Part shown: positions 1 to 8,101 of the stretch, piece by piece
How positions within the stretch are numbered: the first letter of the stretch is position 1
Layout of the letters: each line of letters begins with the position of its first letter
Source of the DNA: an uncultured Oscillospiraceae bacterium
GTDB taxonomy: Bacteria > Bacillota > Clostridia > Oscillospirales > Oscillospiraceae
Length of the DNA: 53,021 nt
Direction: 5' to 3'
NCBI GenBank assembly: GCA_934561175.1
Contig: CAKTFW010000007.1
Coordinates: 1 to 53,021, forward strand
Notes under the pieces: generated by a model
Seen by the model: only the letters and a program-made list of their open reading frames with translations
What the model was told of the DNA's origin: nothing
The model's database searches: none
Position numbers and translations under genes: made by a program

Positions 1-1872
1 CATGATTCGTTTATTACTGCGCCGGTGGAAGGAAAAACACTGCTGCAGCTGACCGGTAAGCAGCTGATTATGGGAGAGCCGGATGCATCTTCGTTCCCCT
101 CTGGCGGCCTGCGTGCGACTGCATATGCCCGCGGCTATACTGCATGGGACATGACCTCCCCGGCGTTCATCAAGGAACAGGCGGCAGGTACGATTCTTTG
201 CATTCCGACGGTGTTTATCTCTTATACCGGTGAAGCGCTGGACAAGAAGACCCCGCTGCTGCGTTCTATGCAGGCACTGTCTGACCAGACACTGCGAATT
301 TTGCGCCTGTTCGGCAACACGCAGGCGAAAAAGGTGACAGCGTTTGTTGGCCCGGAGCAGGAGTATTTTCTGGTTGACCGCGAGAAGTATCTGAAGCGCC
401 GCGATATGATCTATACTGGCCGTACGCTGTTCGGTGCTCCGGCGCCGAAGGGCCAGGAACTGGACGACCAGTATTTTGGTGTCATCCGGGAACGCGTCGG
501 CGCTTTTATGAAGGATCTGAATGTGGAACTGTGGAAGTTGGGAATCCCGGCAACCACACAGCACAATGAGGTTGCCCCGGCGCAGCATGAGATGGCACCG
601 ATTTACTCTACGGCCAATGTTGCGGTTGACCAGAACCAGCTGTCCATGGAGACCATGAAGCGTGTGGCAACCAAGCATGGCCTGGTCTGCCTGCTGCATG
701 AGAAGCCCTACGCCGGCGTCAATGGTTCCGGTAAACATAATAACTGGTCGATTGGCACCGATACCGGTGAGAATCTGCTGGAACCGGGTGATACCCCGAA
801 CGAGAATCTGCAGTTCCTGCTGGTGCTGGCCTGTATCCTGAAGGCGGTTGATTGCCATGCAGATCTGCTGCGGATGTCTGCCTCCTGCGTAGGTAACGAT
901 CACCGCCTGGGCGCAAACGAAGCGCCACCTGCAATTATCTCGATTTTCTTGGGCGATCAGCTGGAAAATGTGGTTGATCAGATTATCAAGAATGGCACTG
1001 CAGCGCAGACGCTCTCGACCGGCAAGCTGGATGTCGGTGTTTCCACAGTTCCGGTTCTGAATAAGGACGCAACGGATCGGAACCGCACCTCTCCTTTTGC
1101 TTTTACCGGCAATAAGTTTGAGTTCCGTATGGTTGGTTCTTCTGACTCGATTGCAGAAGCCAATACAACGCTGAACGCCATCGTTGCAGAGGCATTCTGC
1201 GATGCTGCGGATGTCCTGGAAAAGGCGGCTGATTTTGAGACGACCTGCAAGGAGTATATCGCAGAGACCATTAAGGCGCACCAGCGGATCATCTTTAATG
1301 GCAACGGCTATTCCGACGAATGGGTGGTCGAAGCGGCACGCCGCGGCCTGCCGAACCTGAAGTCCATGGTAGATGCGGTTCCGACCCTGACGACCGGCAA
1401 GGCGGTTGCATTGTTTGAAAAGTTCGGTATTTATACCAAGGCCGAGCTGGAAGCACATGCAGAGATTATGTATGAGACCTATGCAAAGGTGATCAATATC
1501 GAAGCGCAGACTATGATTCACATGGCGGGCAAGCACTATATTCCGGCGGCGATTACCTGCTCGACGGAACTTGCCACTTCCATTGGCACAGTTTCTGATG
1601 TTTGCCCGGATGCAGATGTTTCCGTGCAGCAGGAGCTGCTGAAAAAGGTTACGGGCCTGCTGCGGAAGACACAGGATGCGCAGAATGCGTTGATCCGTGA
1701 GGTTGCGGCTGCAAATGCGATGGAAGATGTATGCGCAATGGCCAATCATTTCCACAGCGTGGTCACGGTGATTATGGCGGAGCTGCGCGCGGCAGTGGAC
1801 GAGTTGGAGCTGCTGGTCGATAAGACGGTATGGCCGGTTCCGACCTATGGCGATTTGATGTTTGAGGTCTAA
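1..1872 (+). CDS. glnN: Glutamine synthetase type III, 5' end outside the window
   Basis: Makes glutamine from glutamate and ammonia with ATP in the cytoplasm. The reading frame is open from base 1 (His-Asp-Ser-Phe-Ile-Thr), so the true start lies to the left; 623 residues are visible, while type III enzymes are usually about 690-730 residues, so roughly 70-100 are missing. Type III hallmarks include GEPDASSFPSGG followed by the RGYTAWD segment near the visible start, the FVGPEQEYFL glutamate-binding block, the NGSGKHNNWS block and the NRTSPFAFTGNKFEFR segment. It ends at a strong hairpin and is followed by a type I enzyme with its own promoter, so the two synthetases are probably transcribed separately. 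Family assignment is very secure; regulation cannot be seen because the upstream region is absent. Confidence 0.96.
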   Translation, partial: HDSFITAPVEGKTLLQLTGKQLIMGEPDASSFPSGGLRATAYARGYTAWDMTSPAFIKEQAAGTILCIPTVFISYTGEALDKKTPLLRSMQALSDQTLRILRLFGNTQAKKVTAFVGPEQEYFLVDREKYLKRRDMIYTGRTLFGAPAPKGQELDDQYFGVIRERVGAFMKDLNVELWKLGIPATTQHNEVAPAQHEMAPIYSTANVAVDQNQLSMETMKRVATKHGLVCLLHEKPYAGVNGSGKHNNWSIGTDTGENLLEPGDTPNENLQFLLVLACILKAVDCHADLLRMSASCVGNDHRLGANEAPPAIISIFLGDQLENVVDQIIKNGTAAQTLSTGKLDVGVSTVPVLNKDATDRNRTSPFAFTGNKFEFRMVGSSDSIAEANTTLNAIVAEAFCDAADVLEKAADFETTCKEYIAETIKAHQRIIFNGNGYSDEWVVEAARRGLPNLKSMVDAVPTLTTGKAVALFEKFGIYTKAELEAHAEIMYETYAKVINIEAQTMIHMAGKHYIPAAITCSTELATSIGTVSDVCPDADVSVQQELLKKVTGLLRKTQDAQNALIREVAAANAMEDVCAMANHFHSVVTVIMAELRAAVDELELLVDKTVWPVPTYGDLMFEV

Positions 1873-1882
1873 TTCAAAACAA

Positions 1883-1928
1883 AAAACAAAAGTGGCGCAT
1901 GGTGAAATTTTCACCATGCGCCACTTTC
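1883..1928. terminator. Hairpin terminator after glutamine synthetase III
   Basis: A 15-16 bp stem (5' arm beginning AGTGGCGCATGGTGAA, 3' arm ending CATGCGCCACT) sits about 20 bases after the stop codon. The T run on the plus side is short (TTT), while an A-rich stretch precedes the stem, so it may work in both directions. Confidence 0.8.
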
Positions 1929-2051
1929 TGCATCGAATCCACCAGATAATGAATTGCGCACGCAGGAAATTATGCAAAAAATGAAATAATATGGTTAGAA
2001 ATTGCACAAAAATAAGAAAAAATGAATAGTACATCCTGTATAATTCAATAA

Positions 2052-2081
2052 TTTGCAACTTTTGATATTTAAAATTGCAAA
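2052..2081. promoter_or_regulatory. Inverted repeat next to the glnA promoter
   Basis: TTTGCAA (2052-2058) and TTGCAAA (2075-2081) are inverted copies 16 bases apart and end 6 bases before the -35 box. The position would suit an activator or repressor site. The surroundings are AT-rich, so chance is possible, and no known regulator is assigned. Confidence 0.3.
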
Positions 2082-2087
2082 AATGCC

Positions 2088-2116
2088 TTGACATCCATTT
2101 TTTGGAGCACTATAAT
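2088..2116 (+). promoter_or_regulatory. Consensus sigma-A promoter of glnA
   Basis: TTGACA at 2088-2093 and TATAAT at 2111-2116 are separated by exactly 17 bases, a perfect housekeeping promoter. Transcription should begin near 2123, leaving a leader of about 40 bases before glnA. Confidence 0.88.
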
Positions 2117-2164
2117 TGGCTCATCAAAACTGATCAGCGTAATCAGACAAAGGGGTGCTGGGAT

Positions 2165-3496
2165 ATGGCAAAATACACCAAAGAGGATATTCTTCATCTT
2201 GTAAAAGAAGAGGATATTCAGTTCATTCGGATGCAGTTTACAGATGTGTTCGGTACGCTGAAAAATGTCGCAATTACGGCATCGCAGATTGAAAAGGCGC
2301 TCGACAATAAGATCATGATTGATGGCAGTTCCATTGAGGGCTTTGTCCGGATTGAGGAATCGGATCAGTACTTGTATCCGGATCTGGACAGCTTCGTGAT
2401 TTTTCCGTGGCGCCCGCAGCATGGCAAGGTGGCCAGGCTGATCTGCTCCGTTCATAATCCCGATGGTTCGGCATTTGTCGGGGATCCCCGCGGCGTACTG
2501 GAGCGGGTGCTGAAAAAAGCGGCAGATATGGGTTATGTGTTTAATGTTGGTCCGGAGTGCGAGTTTTTCCTGTTCCATACAGATGAAGAAGGGCGCCCCA
2601 CCACAAAGACACAGGATGAGGCCGGTTATTTCGACTTGACGCCGATTGACCACGGCGAAGGCGTCCGCCGGGAGATTTGCCTGGCGCTGGAGGATATGGG
2701 CTTTGAAATTGAAGCATCTCACCATGAGGTTGCCGCAGGCCAGCATGAAATTGATTTCAAATATGCGGACGCACTGGCTACCGCAGATAATATTATGACC
2801 TTTAAGCTGGCGGTCAAGACTTATGCACAGCGGAACGGTCTGCATGCAACCTTCATGCCGAAGCCGATTTTTGGAATCAATGGAAGCGGCATGCACACCA
2901 ATATGTCGTTGTTCAAAGATGGTAAAAATGTGTTTGACGATCCAAACGGTGCGTTGGGGTTATCAGAGACGGCATACCATTTTATCGCCGGAATTCTGGC
3001 ACATCTGAAGGGCATGACCGCGATTACCAATCCACTGGTCAATTCCTACAAGCGTCTGGTACCTGGCTATGAGGCCCCCTGCTACATGGCCTGGTCGGCG
3101 AAGAACCGCAGTGCGCTGATCCGGATTCCGGCCGCCCGCGGCAACAGTACCCGCGTGGAGCTGCGCTGCCCCGATCCGGCGTGCAACCCATATCTGTCCC
3201 TGGCAGTGTGCCTGGCTGCTGGTCTGGATGGCATTGAGCGGAAGCTGGAAGCACCGGCACCGGTCAACGATAACATCTTTGCGATGGATGACGCAACGCG
3301 GGCAGCGCACGGCATTGACAGCCTGCCCGGCTCCCTGAAGGAGGCGCTGCAGGCAATGAAGCAGGATCGCCTGATTCTGGATATGCTGGGCGAGCATGTG
3401 GCAAGAGCGTACATTGAGGGCAAAGAAAAGGAATGGGATGCTTACCGCACCAATGTCAGCCAGTGGGAGCTGGAACAGTATCTGGTGAAATATTAA
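2165..3496 (+). CDS. glnA: Glutamine synthetase type I
   Basis: Catalyses ATP-dependent amidation of glutamate as a cytoplasmic dodecamer. The ATG chosen gives 443 residues, normal for the Gram-positive I-alpha type, and follows an AGGGGTG ribosome site; an in-frame ATG 30 codons earlier lies inside the promoter. Visible blocks are DGSSIEGF (residues 53-60), Arg62 in VRIEESD, the position used for feedback inhibition in Bacillus GlnA, the PKPIFGINGSGMH ATP/ammonium block, and the YEAP flap glutamate after NSYKRLVPG. I see no adenylylation-type tyrosine motif, as expected for this subtype. It is followed at short spacing by the ANTAR regulator and the PII gene, so these are probably co-transcribed. 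Confidence 0.97.
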   Translation: MAKYTKEDILHLVKEEDIQFIRMQFTDVFGTLKNVAITASQIEKALDNKIMIDGSSIEGFVRIEESDQYLYPDLDSFVIFPWRPQHGKVARLICSVHNPDGSAFVGDPRGVLERVLKKAADMGYVFNVGPECEFFLFHTDEEGRPTTKTQDEAGYFDLTPIDHGEGVRREICLALEDMGFEIEASHHEVAAGQHEIDFKYADALATADNIMTFKLAVKTYAQRNGLHATFMPKPIFGINGSGMHTNMSLFKDGKNVFDDPNGALGLSETAYHFIAGILAHLKGMTAITNPLVNSYKRLVPGYEAPCYMAWSAKNRSALIRIPAARGNSTRVELRCPDPACNPYLSLAVCLAAGLDGIERKLEAPAPVNDNIFAMDDATRAAHGIDSLPGSLKEALQAMKQDRLILDMLGEHVARAYIEGKEKEWDAYRTNVSQWELEQYLVKY

Positions 3497-3535
3497 AGAA
3501 ATCCTGATTCCCAAGGAAGGGAGGCGCGGACGCGC

Positions 3536-4078
3536 ATGGAACGACTGATAGTTGCATTCGACGGTCAGAATACACTGAGCAGAATGTGTGAGATCGTGGA
3601 ATCCGGCGGCTACCGGATTGCAGCGGCCTGTATGACTTGCTCAGAGGTTCTGCGCCGCGTAAGTAATCAAGAGGATTTGATTGTATTTTGCGGGTTTAAG
3701 CTGCGGGACGGCCCCTGCGAGGAGCTGTTTAGCAATTTGCCAGAAGGGATTCCGATGCTGATGCTTGCGGGAGCGGGCGATCTGAATCAGGTGGAAAATG
3801 AGGCGATTATCAAGCTTCGTGCTCCGGTAAAACGGAGTGAGCTGCTGGATTCCATCGGAATGCTGGCTGCGATGCGACGGCCGCACGAACCTAAACAACC
3901 ACGGCCACGCTCGGAAGCGGATCGGGCCATCATTGAGCAAGCAAAGGCGCTGCTGATGGAACGGCATGGCATGACGGAAGCACAGGCGCATCATATGATT
4001 CAAAAGCGCAGTATGGATACCGGCATTAAAATGGTAGAAACGGCAAAGCTGGTATTGGGCGAGCGCAGCGCGTGCTGA
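3536..4078 (+). CDS. ANTAR-domain RNA-binding regulator (AmiR/NasT/NitR type) with degenerate receiver
   Basis: A 180-residue protein with a receiver-like N-terminal domain (about 1-110) and a C-terminal ANTAR domain (about 125-176, containing QAKALLMERHGM and AHHMIQKRSMD). ANTAR proteins bind paired hexaloop hairpins in nascent RNA and prevent termination. The receiver looks unphosphorylatable: the strand where the acceptor aspartate should sit reads LIVFCGFKL. This suggests control by a partner protein or ligand, or constitutive RNA binding; that is inference. It lies between glnA and PII, like NitR next to glnA in solventogenic clostridia. A likely RNA target is the hairpin upstream of amt. 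The start follows a GGGAGG ribosome site. Confidence 0.88.
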   Translation: MERLIVAFDGQNTLSRMCEIVESGGYRIAAACMTCSEVLRRVSNQEDLIVFCGFKLRDGPCEELFSNLPEGIPMLMLAGAGDLNQVENEAIIKLRAPVKRSELLDSIGMLAAMRRPHEPKQPRPRSEADRAIIEQAKALLMERHGMTEAQAHHMIQKRSMDTGIKMVETAKLVLGERSAC

Positions 4079-4107
4079 AGGTCGGATCATTGGAGAGGTG
4101 AGAATCG

Positions 4108-4446
4108 ATGAAGAAAATCGAAGTCATCATCAAGGCGGAACGCCTGGAAATTTTGAAGGAAGTCCTGAGTGCAGAGCGCGTATCAGGCGTGATGGTAACC
4201 AACATCATGGGCTACGGCAACCAGAAGGGTAGAACGCAGATTTATCGCGGCGTGGAGTACGGTGTCAATATGCTTCCAAAGTTGAAGGTGGAGACTGTGG
4301 TGCCGGATGAAAAGGTGGATCAGCTGGTCAAAGATATCCAGAAAAATGTAACCACCGGCAATATTGGCGACGGAAAGATTTTCGTCTATAATGTGGAAAA
4401 TGCCGTTCGGATCCGGACCGGCGAGACCGGTGAAAGCGCAATTTGA
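4108..4446 (+). CDS. glnK: Nitrogen regulatory protein PII
   Basis: A trimeric signal protein that senses 2-oxoglutarate, ATP and ADP and controls partners such as ammonium channels. The 112-residue length is typical. The T-loop runs from about residue 37 to 55 and keeps Tyr51 within YRGVEYG, the residue uridylylated in some bacteria; the B-loop TTGNIGDGKIFV and the C-terminal VRIRTGE segment are also present. The ribosome site GAGGTGAG is good. It is directly upstream of amt, which points to a GlnK-like role in gating the channel. Whether GlnB or GlnK is the better name cannot be settled from sequence alone; the amt link favours GlnK. Confidence 0.95.
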   Translation: MKKIEVIIKAERLEILKEVLSAERVSGVMVTNIMGYGNQKGRTQIYRGVEYGVNMLPKLKVETVVPDEKVDQLVKDIQKNVTTGNIGDGKIFVYNVENAVRIRTGETGESAI

Positions 4447-4469
4447 AGCGCTGAAAAAGCAGATAAGGT

Positions 4470-4487
4470 GCTATCAATGGGGGTAGC
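4470..4487 (+). promoter_or_regulatory. ANTAR-like hexaloop hairpin (candidate antiterminator)
   Basis: GCTATC pairs with GGTAGC (six pairs, one G-U) around the six-base loop AATGGG, which has A at loop position 1 and G at position 4, as reported for ANTAR target loops. Its 3' half is part of the 5' arm of the terminator that follows, so the two structures exclude each other. The second hairpin expected in a full target is only weakly present (CTG-AAAAAG-CAG at 4451-4462, loop position 4 is A). Confidence 0.6.
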
Positions 4488-4529
4488 TATTCCGCAGCAT
4501 TGTGTGCGGAATAGATGCCCCCTGTTTTT
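4479..4529 (+). terminator. Intrinsic terminator between PII and amt (probable attenuator)
   Basis: GGGGG plus CTATTCCGC pair with GCGGAATAG plus CCCCC across a small internal loop, with a ten-base apical loop, followed by TGTTTTTG. It lies inside the leader of amt, about 50 bases before its start codon. With no clear promoter between it and amt, it should reduce amt expression unless antiterminated. Confidence 0.75.
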
Positions 4530-4580
4530 GTACATAGGGGTACAAAAATGGCGCATTCCAAATCGTTTGGAGGCAGCAAT

Positions 4581-5810
4581 ATGGATATGAGTATTTGGTT
4601 CTTGGTTGGCGCGCTGTTGGTGTTTTTTATGCAGTGTGGCTTTGCAATGGTCGAGTCGGGTTTCACCCGCGCAAAGAATGCGGGCAATATTATTATGAAG
4701 AACCTGATGGACTTTTGTATTGGAACCATTGTTTTTATGTTCCTGGGCTACGGCCTGATGATGGGCGAACATGTGTTCTTTGGCCTGATTGGCAAGCCGG
4801 AATACGGTATGTTTACGGATTTTGCCAATTTTGACTGGTCGAACTTCTTCTTCCAGTTGGTGTTCTGCGCCACGGCTGCGACCATCGTGTCCGGCGCAAT
4901 GGCAGAGCGTACCAAGTTTTCTGCATATTGTATTTATTCCGCAATTATTTCGCTGGTTGTTTACCCGATTGAGGCCGGATGGGCCTGGGGCGGCGGCTGG
5001 CTCTCCAACTTCGGGTTTATCGATTTTGCCGGTTCCTGTGTCATCCATATGGTAGGTGGCCTGTCCGCACTGGTCGGCGCCATTATGTTGGGGCCCCGGA
5101 TTGGTAAGTATTCTAAAAATAAGGACGGCAAGCTGGTTTCCAATGCAATTCTCGGCCATAATATTCCGATTGGTGCACTGGGCGTCTTCATCCTGTGGTT
5201 TGCGTGGTACGGCTTTAATGCAGCTGCGGCTTCCGATGTAACGGAGATGGCGCAGATTCTTGGAACTACGACCATTGCGCCTGCGGTCGCAACCGTCACC
5301 TGTATGCTCTTTACCTGGCTTAAGAACGGAAAACCTGATGTTTCCATGTGCCTGAACGCTTCTCTGGGCGGCCTGGTTGGTATTACAGCCGGCTGCGCCA
5401 GTGTCGATGCGGTTGGCGCGATTGTGATTGGTGTTGTCTGCGGCATTCTGGTGGATCTCATTGTTGAGGGACTTGACAAGAAGTGCCACATTGACGATCC
5501 GGTCGGTGCGGTTGCAGTCCATGGTGGCTGCGGCATGACGGGTACAATTTTGGTCGGTTTCCTTGCTGCCAATGAAAAGCTGGGCGGTTTGGGGCTGTTT
5601 TATGGCGGAGGCCTGCATCAGCTTGGTGTTCAGTTGCTGGGTGTAGTCAGCATTGCAAGCTATACGGTGGTTGTGATGACCATTGTCTTTACAATCATTA
5701 AGAAGGTTCACGGTCTGCGCGTGACGCCGGAAGAGGAAATCCTGGGCCTCGATCAGACGGAGCATGGCCTTGAAAGCGCCTACGCCGACTTCCTGAGCAA
5801 GGGCAACTGA
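4581..5810 (+). CDS. amt: Ammonium channel (Amt family)
   Basis: A trimeric inner-membrane channel that conducts ammonium/ammonia into the cell. The start with GGAGG at 4568-4572 gives 409 residues, a usual size, with a family-typical N terminus; an upstream in-frame ATG at 4548 lacks a ribosome site. About eleven hydrophobic segments are visible. The twin pore histidines are in the VIHMVGG and AVHGGCG segments, and the early MQCGFAMVESGF block is characteristic. It is preceded by PII, its usual partner, and by the terminator and ANTAR-like hairpin described separately, so transcription is likely tied to nitrogen status through antitermination. No convincing terminator follows. Confidence 0.95.
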   Translation: MDMSIWFLVGALLVFFMQCGFAMVESGFTRAKNAGNIIMKNLMDFCIGTIVFMFLGYGLMMGEHVFFGLIGKPEYGMFTDFANFDWSNFFFQLVFCATAATIVSGAMAERTKFSAYCIYSAIISLVVYPIEAGWAWGGGWLSNFGFIDFAGSCVIHMVGGLSALVGAIMLGPRIGKYSKNKDGKLVSNAILGHNIPIGALGVFILWFAWYGFNAAAASDVTEMAQILGTTTIAPAVATVTCMLFTWLKNGKPDVSMCLNASLGGLVGITAGCASVDAVGAIVIGVVCGILVDLIVEGLDKKCHIDDPVGAVAVHGGCGMTGTILVGFLAANEKLGGLGLFYGGGLHQLGVQLLGVVSIASYTVVVMTIVFTIIKKVHGLRVTPEEEILGLDQTEHGLESAYADFLSKGN

Positions 5811-5819
5811 TCAAAAGGT

Positions 5820-5848
5820 TTGACGAATCGTTGCGCGAAGAGTATGAT
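5820..5848 (+). promoter_or_regulatory. Promoter upstream of dapF
   Basis: TTGACG at 5820-5825 and TATGAT at 5843-5848 are 17 bases apart, placing transcription start near 5855 and giving dapF its own leader of about 55 bases. Confidence 0.65.
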
Positions 5849-5909
5849 AAAATAGCCGAAATAACCGGGTGACAGGCAGCTCCTGCACCGAAGGAGGTAG
5901 CATTCGACT

Positions 5910-6743
5910 ATGAAATTTACAAAAATGCATGGTATCAGCAACGATTATGTTTATGTCAACTGTTTGGCGGAATCGGTTCCGAATCCGGCCGAGACGGCAC
6001 GGCTCGTTTCGGATCGGCGATGTGGAATTGGTTCAGATGGCCTGATTCTCATTCTGCCGTCGGCCATTGCAGATTTCAAAATGGAGATTTACAATGCCGA
6101 CGGTTCTCAGGCGGAGATGTGCGGAAATGGCATTCGCTGTGTTGGAAAATATGTCTACGACCGCGGTTTGACGGATAAAACCACGCTGACGGTTGAGACA
6201 CTGGGCGGCATTAAAACCCTGCAGCTGCATTTGATGCAGAACCAGGTGGACACGGTGACGGTGGATATGGGTGAGCCGATTCTGGAGCCTGCAAAAATTC
6301 CGGTTCTGTCGGATTTGGATCGTGTCGTGGATGCCCCGGTTGTGGTTGCTGGAAAGACTTACAACATTACCTGTGTCTCCATGGGAAATCCCCATGCGGT
6401 GGTTTTTTTGCCGGAGATTGACAGCTTGAAGTTGGAAGAGATCGGCCCGGCTTTCGAGTATCACAAAATGTTCCCCAAGCGAATCAATACCGAGTTTATT
6501 CGGGTAATCGACGACCATACCCTGCAGATGCGCGTTTGGGAACGCGGTGCGGGGGAAACCTGGGCCTGCGGAACGGGCGCGACGGCAAGTCTGGTGGCGG
6601 CAGCGCTTTGCGGCAAGACCGGACGCGAAGCTGAACTACGGCTGCGGGGCGGCAATCTTCAGATTCGGTGGGACGCGGACACAAACCATGTGTTTATGAC
6701 GGGCCCGGCAGCATTTGTGTTTGACGGAGAGATTACGCTTTAA
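5910..6743 (+). CDS. dapF: Diaminopimelate epimerase
   Basis: Interconverts LL- and meso-diaminopimelate for lysine and peptidoglycan synthesis, without cofactor. The 277 residues include both catalytic cysteines: the first in AEMCGNGIRC, the second in ETWACGTGA. The N terminus MKFTKMHG and the phosphate/carboxylate contact block NPHAVVF are typical. The start follows AAGGAGG. It is the last enzyme of the branch whose aminotransferase, dapL, lies immediately downstream, although a terminator-like hairpin separates them. Confidence 0.97.
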   Translation: MKFTKMHGISNDYVYVNCLAESVPNPAETARLVSDRRCGIGSDGLILILPSAIADFKMEIYNADGSQAEMCGNGIRCVGKYVYDRGLTDKTTLTVETLGGIKTLQLHLMQNQVDTVTVDMGEPILEPAKIPVLSDLDRVVDAPVVVAGKTYNITCVSMGNPHAVVFLPEIDSLKLEEIGPAFEYHKMFPKRINTEFIRVIDDHTLQMRVWERGAGETWACGTGATASLVAAALCGKTGREAELRLRGGNLQIRWDADTNHVFMTGPAAFVFDGEITL

Positions 6744-6782
6744 GCCAGTTCAATTCCATAACGGAAGCCAAAGCGGGTGTGA

Positions 6783-6818
6783 AAAAACGGGTTCCCGGTG
6801 TGGCGGAAACCCGTTTTT
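6783..6818 (+). terminator. Terminator or attenuator between dapF and dapL
   Basis: AAAAACGGGTT pairs perfectly with AACCCGTTTTT around a 14-base loop, forming a hairpin with both A and T tracts. It ends dapF transcripts or limits read-through into dapL. I found no good promoter between this hairpin and dapL, so some read-through is probable. Confidence 0.8.
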
Positions 6819-6853
6819 CATACCGGAATACAGTTGACAAAGGAGAAACGATT

Positions 6854-8077
6854 ATGACAAAAGTAAATGAGAATTATCAGAAGCTGCCGGGCAGTTATCT
6901 TTTTTCTGAAATCGCACGGCGTGTAAACGCTTACACTGCAGAAAACCCGGACGCCAAAATGATCCGTCTGGGGATTGGTGATGTGACGCAGCCGCTGGCT
7001 CCGGCTGTGATTGAGGCAATGCACAAGGCTGTGGATGAAATGGGACAGGCAGCGACCTTTCACGGCTATGGTCCGGAGCAGGGCTATGATTTCCTGCGCG
7101 AGCTGATTGCACAGAAGGACTTCCGCAACCGCGGCATTGAGATTACGCTGGATGAAATTTTTGTTTCCGACGGCGCAAAGTCTGACTGTGGCAATATCGG
7201 CGATATTTTCTCCAAGGATAATGTGGTGGCAGTCTGCGACCCGGTTTATCCGGTTTATGTGGATACCAACGCGATGGCAGGCCGTGCCGGTGAGTTTGAT
7301 ACCACAGCTGAAAAATGGACCAACATTGTCTATATGAGCTGTACGGCGGAGAATCATTTTACCCCGTCGATTCCAGAGAAGACGCCGGATCTCATTTACC
7401 TCTGCTATCCCAATAACCCTACCGGTGTGACAGCTTCCAGAGCGCAGCTGCAAGGCTGGGTAGAGTATGCCCTGAAAAACGGCTCTGTGATTTTGTTCGA
7501 CGCCGCTTATGAGGCATTTATCACAGAACCGGATGTGCCCCATAGTATTTATGAAATCCCCGGCGCAAAAAAATGTGCCATTGAGTTCCGGAGCTTTTCC
7601 AAGACTGCCGGCTTTACCGGTACCCGCTGCGCTTATACCGTAGTGCCGAAGGAACTGGTCATTGACGGTGCAAGCCTGAACGCGATGTGGAATCGCCGCC
7701 AGACGACGAAATTCAACGGCGTACCCTATGTGATTCAGCGCGCTGCGGCTGCTGTGTATTCTGACGAAGGCCAAGTACAGATTAAAAAGACCATTCAATT
7801 CTATCTGAACAACGCGAAAGTGATTCGCCAGGGCCTGACAGAAGCTGGCCTGACTGTATATGGCGGCGTCAATGCGCCGTATATCTGGTGTAAGACGCCG
7901 GATGGTATGGGCTCCTGGGAATTTTTTGATAAACTGCTGAAAGAAGCGCATGTCGTGACAACGCCGGGCGTTGGATTTGGACCGAGCGGCGAGGGCTATA
8001 TCCGCTTGACGGCTTTCGGTGCGGCAGATGCGACTGAAGAGGCGGTTGCAAGGATTGTACGGCTTTTGAAGAAGTAA
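6854..8077 (+). CDS. dapL: LL-diaminopimelate aminotransferase
   Basis: A pyridoxal-phosphate enzyme that converts tetrahydrodipicolinate directly to LL-diaminopimelate with glutamate as amino donor, by-passing the succinylase and acetylase routes. The ATG chosen has AAAGGAG upstream and gives 407 residues, the usual size; an ATG 25 codons earlier lies in the terminator hairpin. The cofactor lysine is in SFSKTAGFTGTR; LCYPNNPTG and the start of the protein (NENYQKLPGSYLF) match DapL. It is 24 bases from gltB and probably co-transcribed with it, which would link glutamate production to a glutamate-consuming step. Confidence 0.95.
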   Translation: MTKVNENYQKLPGSYLFSEIARRVNAYTAENPDAKMIRLGIGDVTQPLAPAVIEAMHKAVDEMGQAATFHGYGPEQGYDFLRELIAQKDFRNRGIEITLDEIFVSDGAKSDCGNIGDIFSKDNVVAVCDPVYPVYVDTNAMAGRAGEFDTTAEKWTNIVYMSCTAENHFTPSIPEKTPDLIYLCYPNNPTGVTASRAQLQGWVEYALKNGSVILFDAAYEAFITEPDVPHSIYEIPGAKKCAIEFRSFSKTAGFTGTRCAYTVVPKELVIDGASLNAMWNRRQTTKFNGVPYVIQRAAAAVYSDEGQVQIKKTIQFYLNNAKVIRQGLTEAGLTVYGGVNAPYIWCKTPDGMGSWEFFDKLLKEAHVVTTPGVGFGPSGEGYIRLTAFGAADATEEAVARIVRLLKK

Positions 8078-8101
8078 ACTTTTCCTCCTGGAGGTGTCCC
8101 C

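Noticed and set aside
4386..5765. 459-codon open frame on the minus strand opposite amt
   Set aside because: The plus-strand Amt protein is unmistakable; the antisense frame is rich in Asn, His and Gln, as expected for the shadow of a GC-biased gene, and has no ribosome site.
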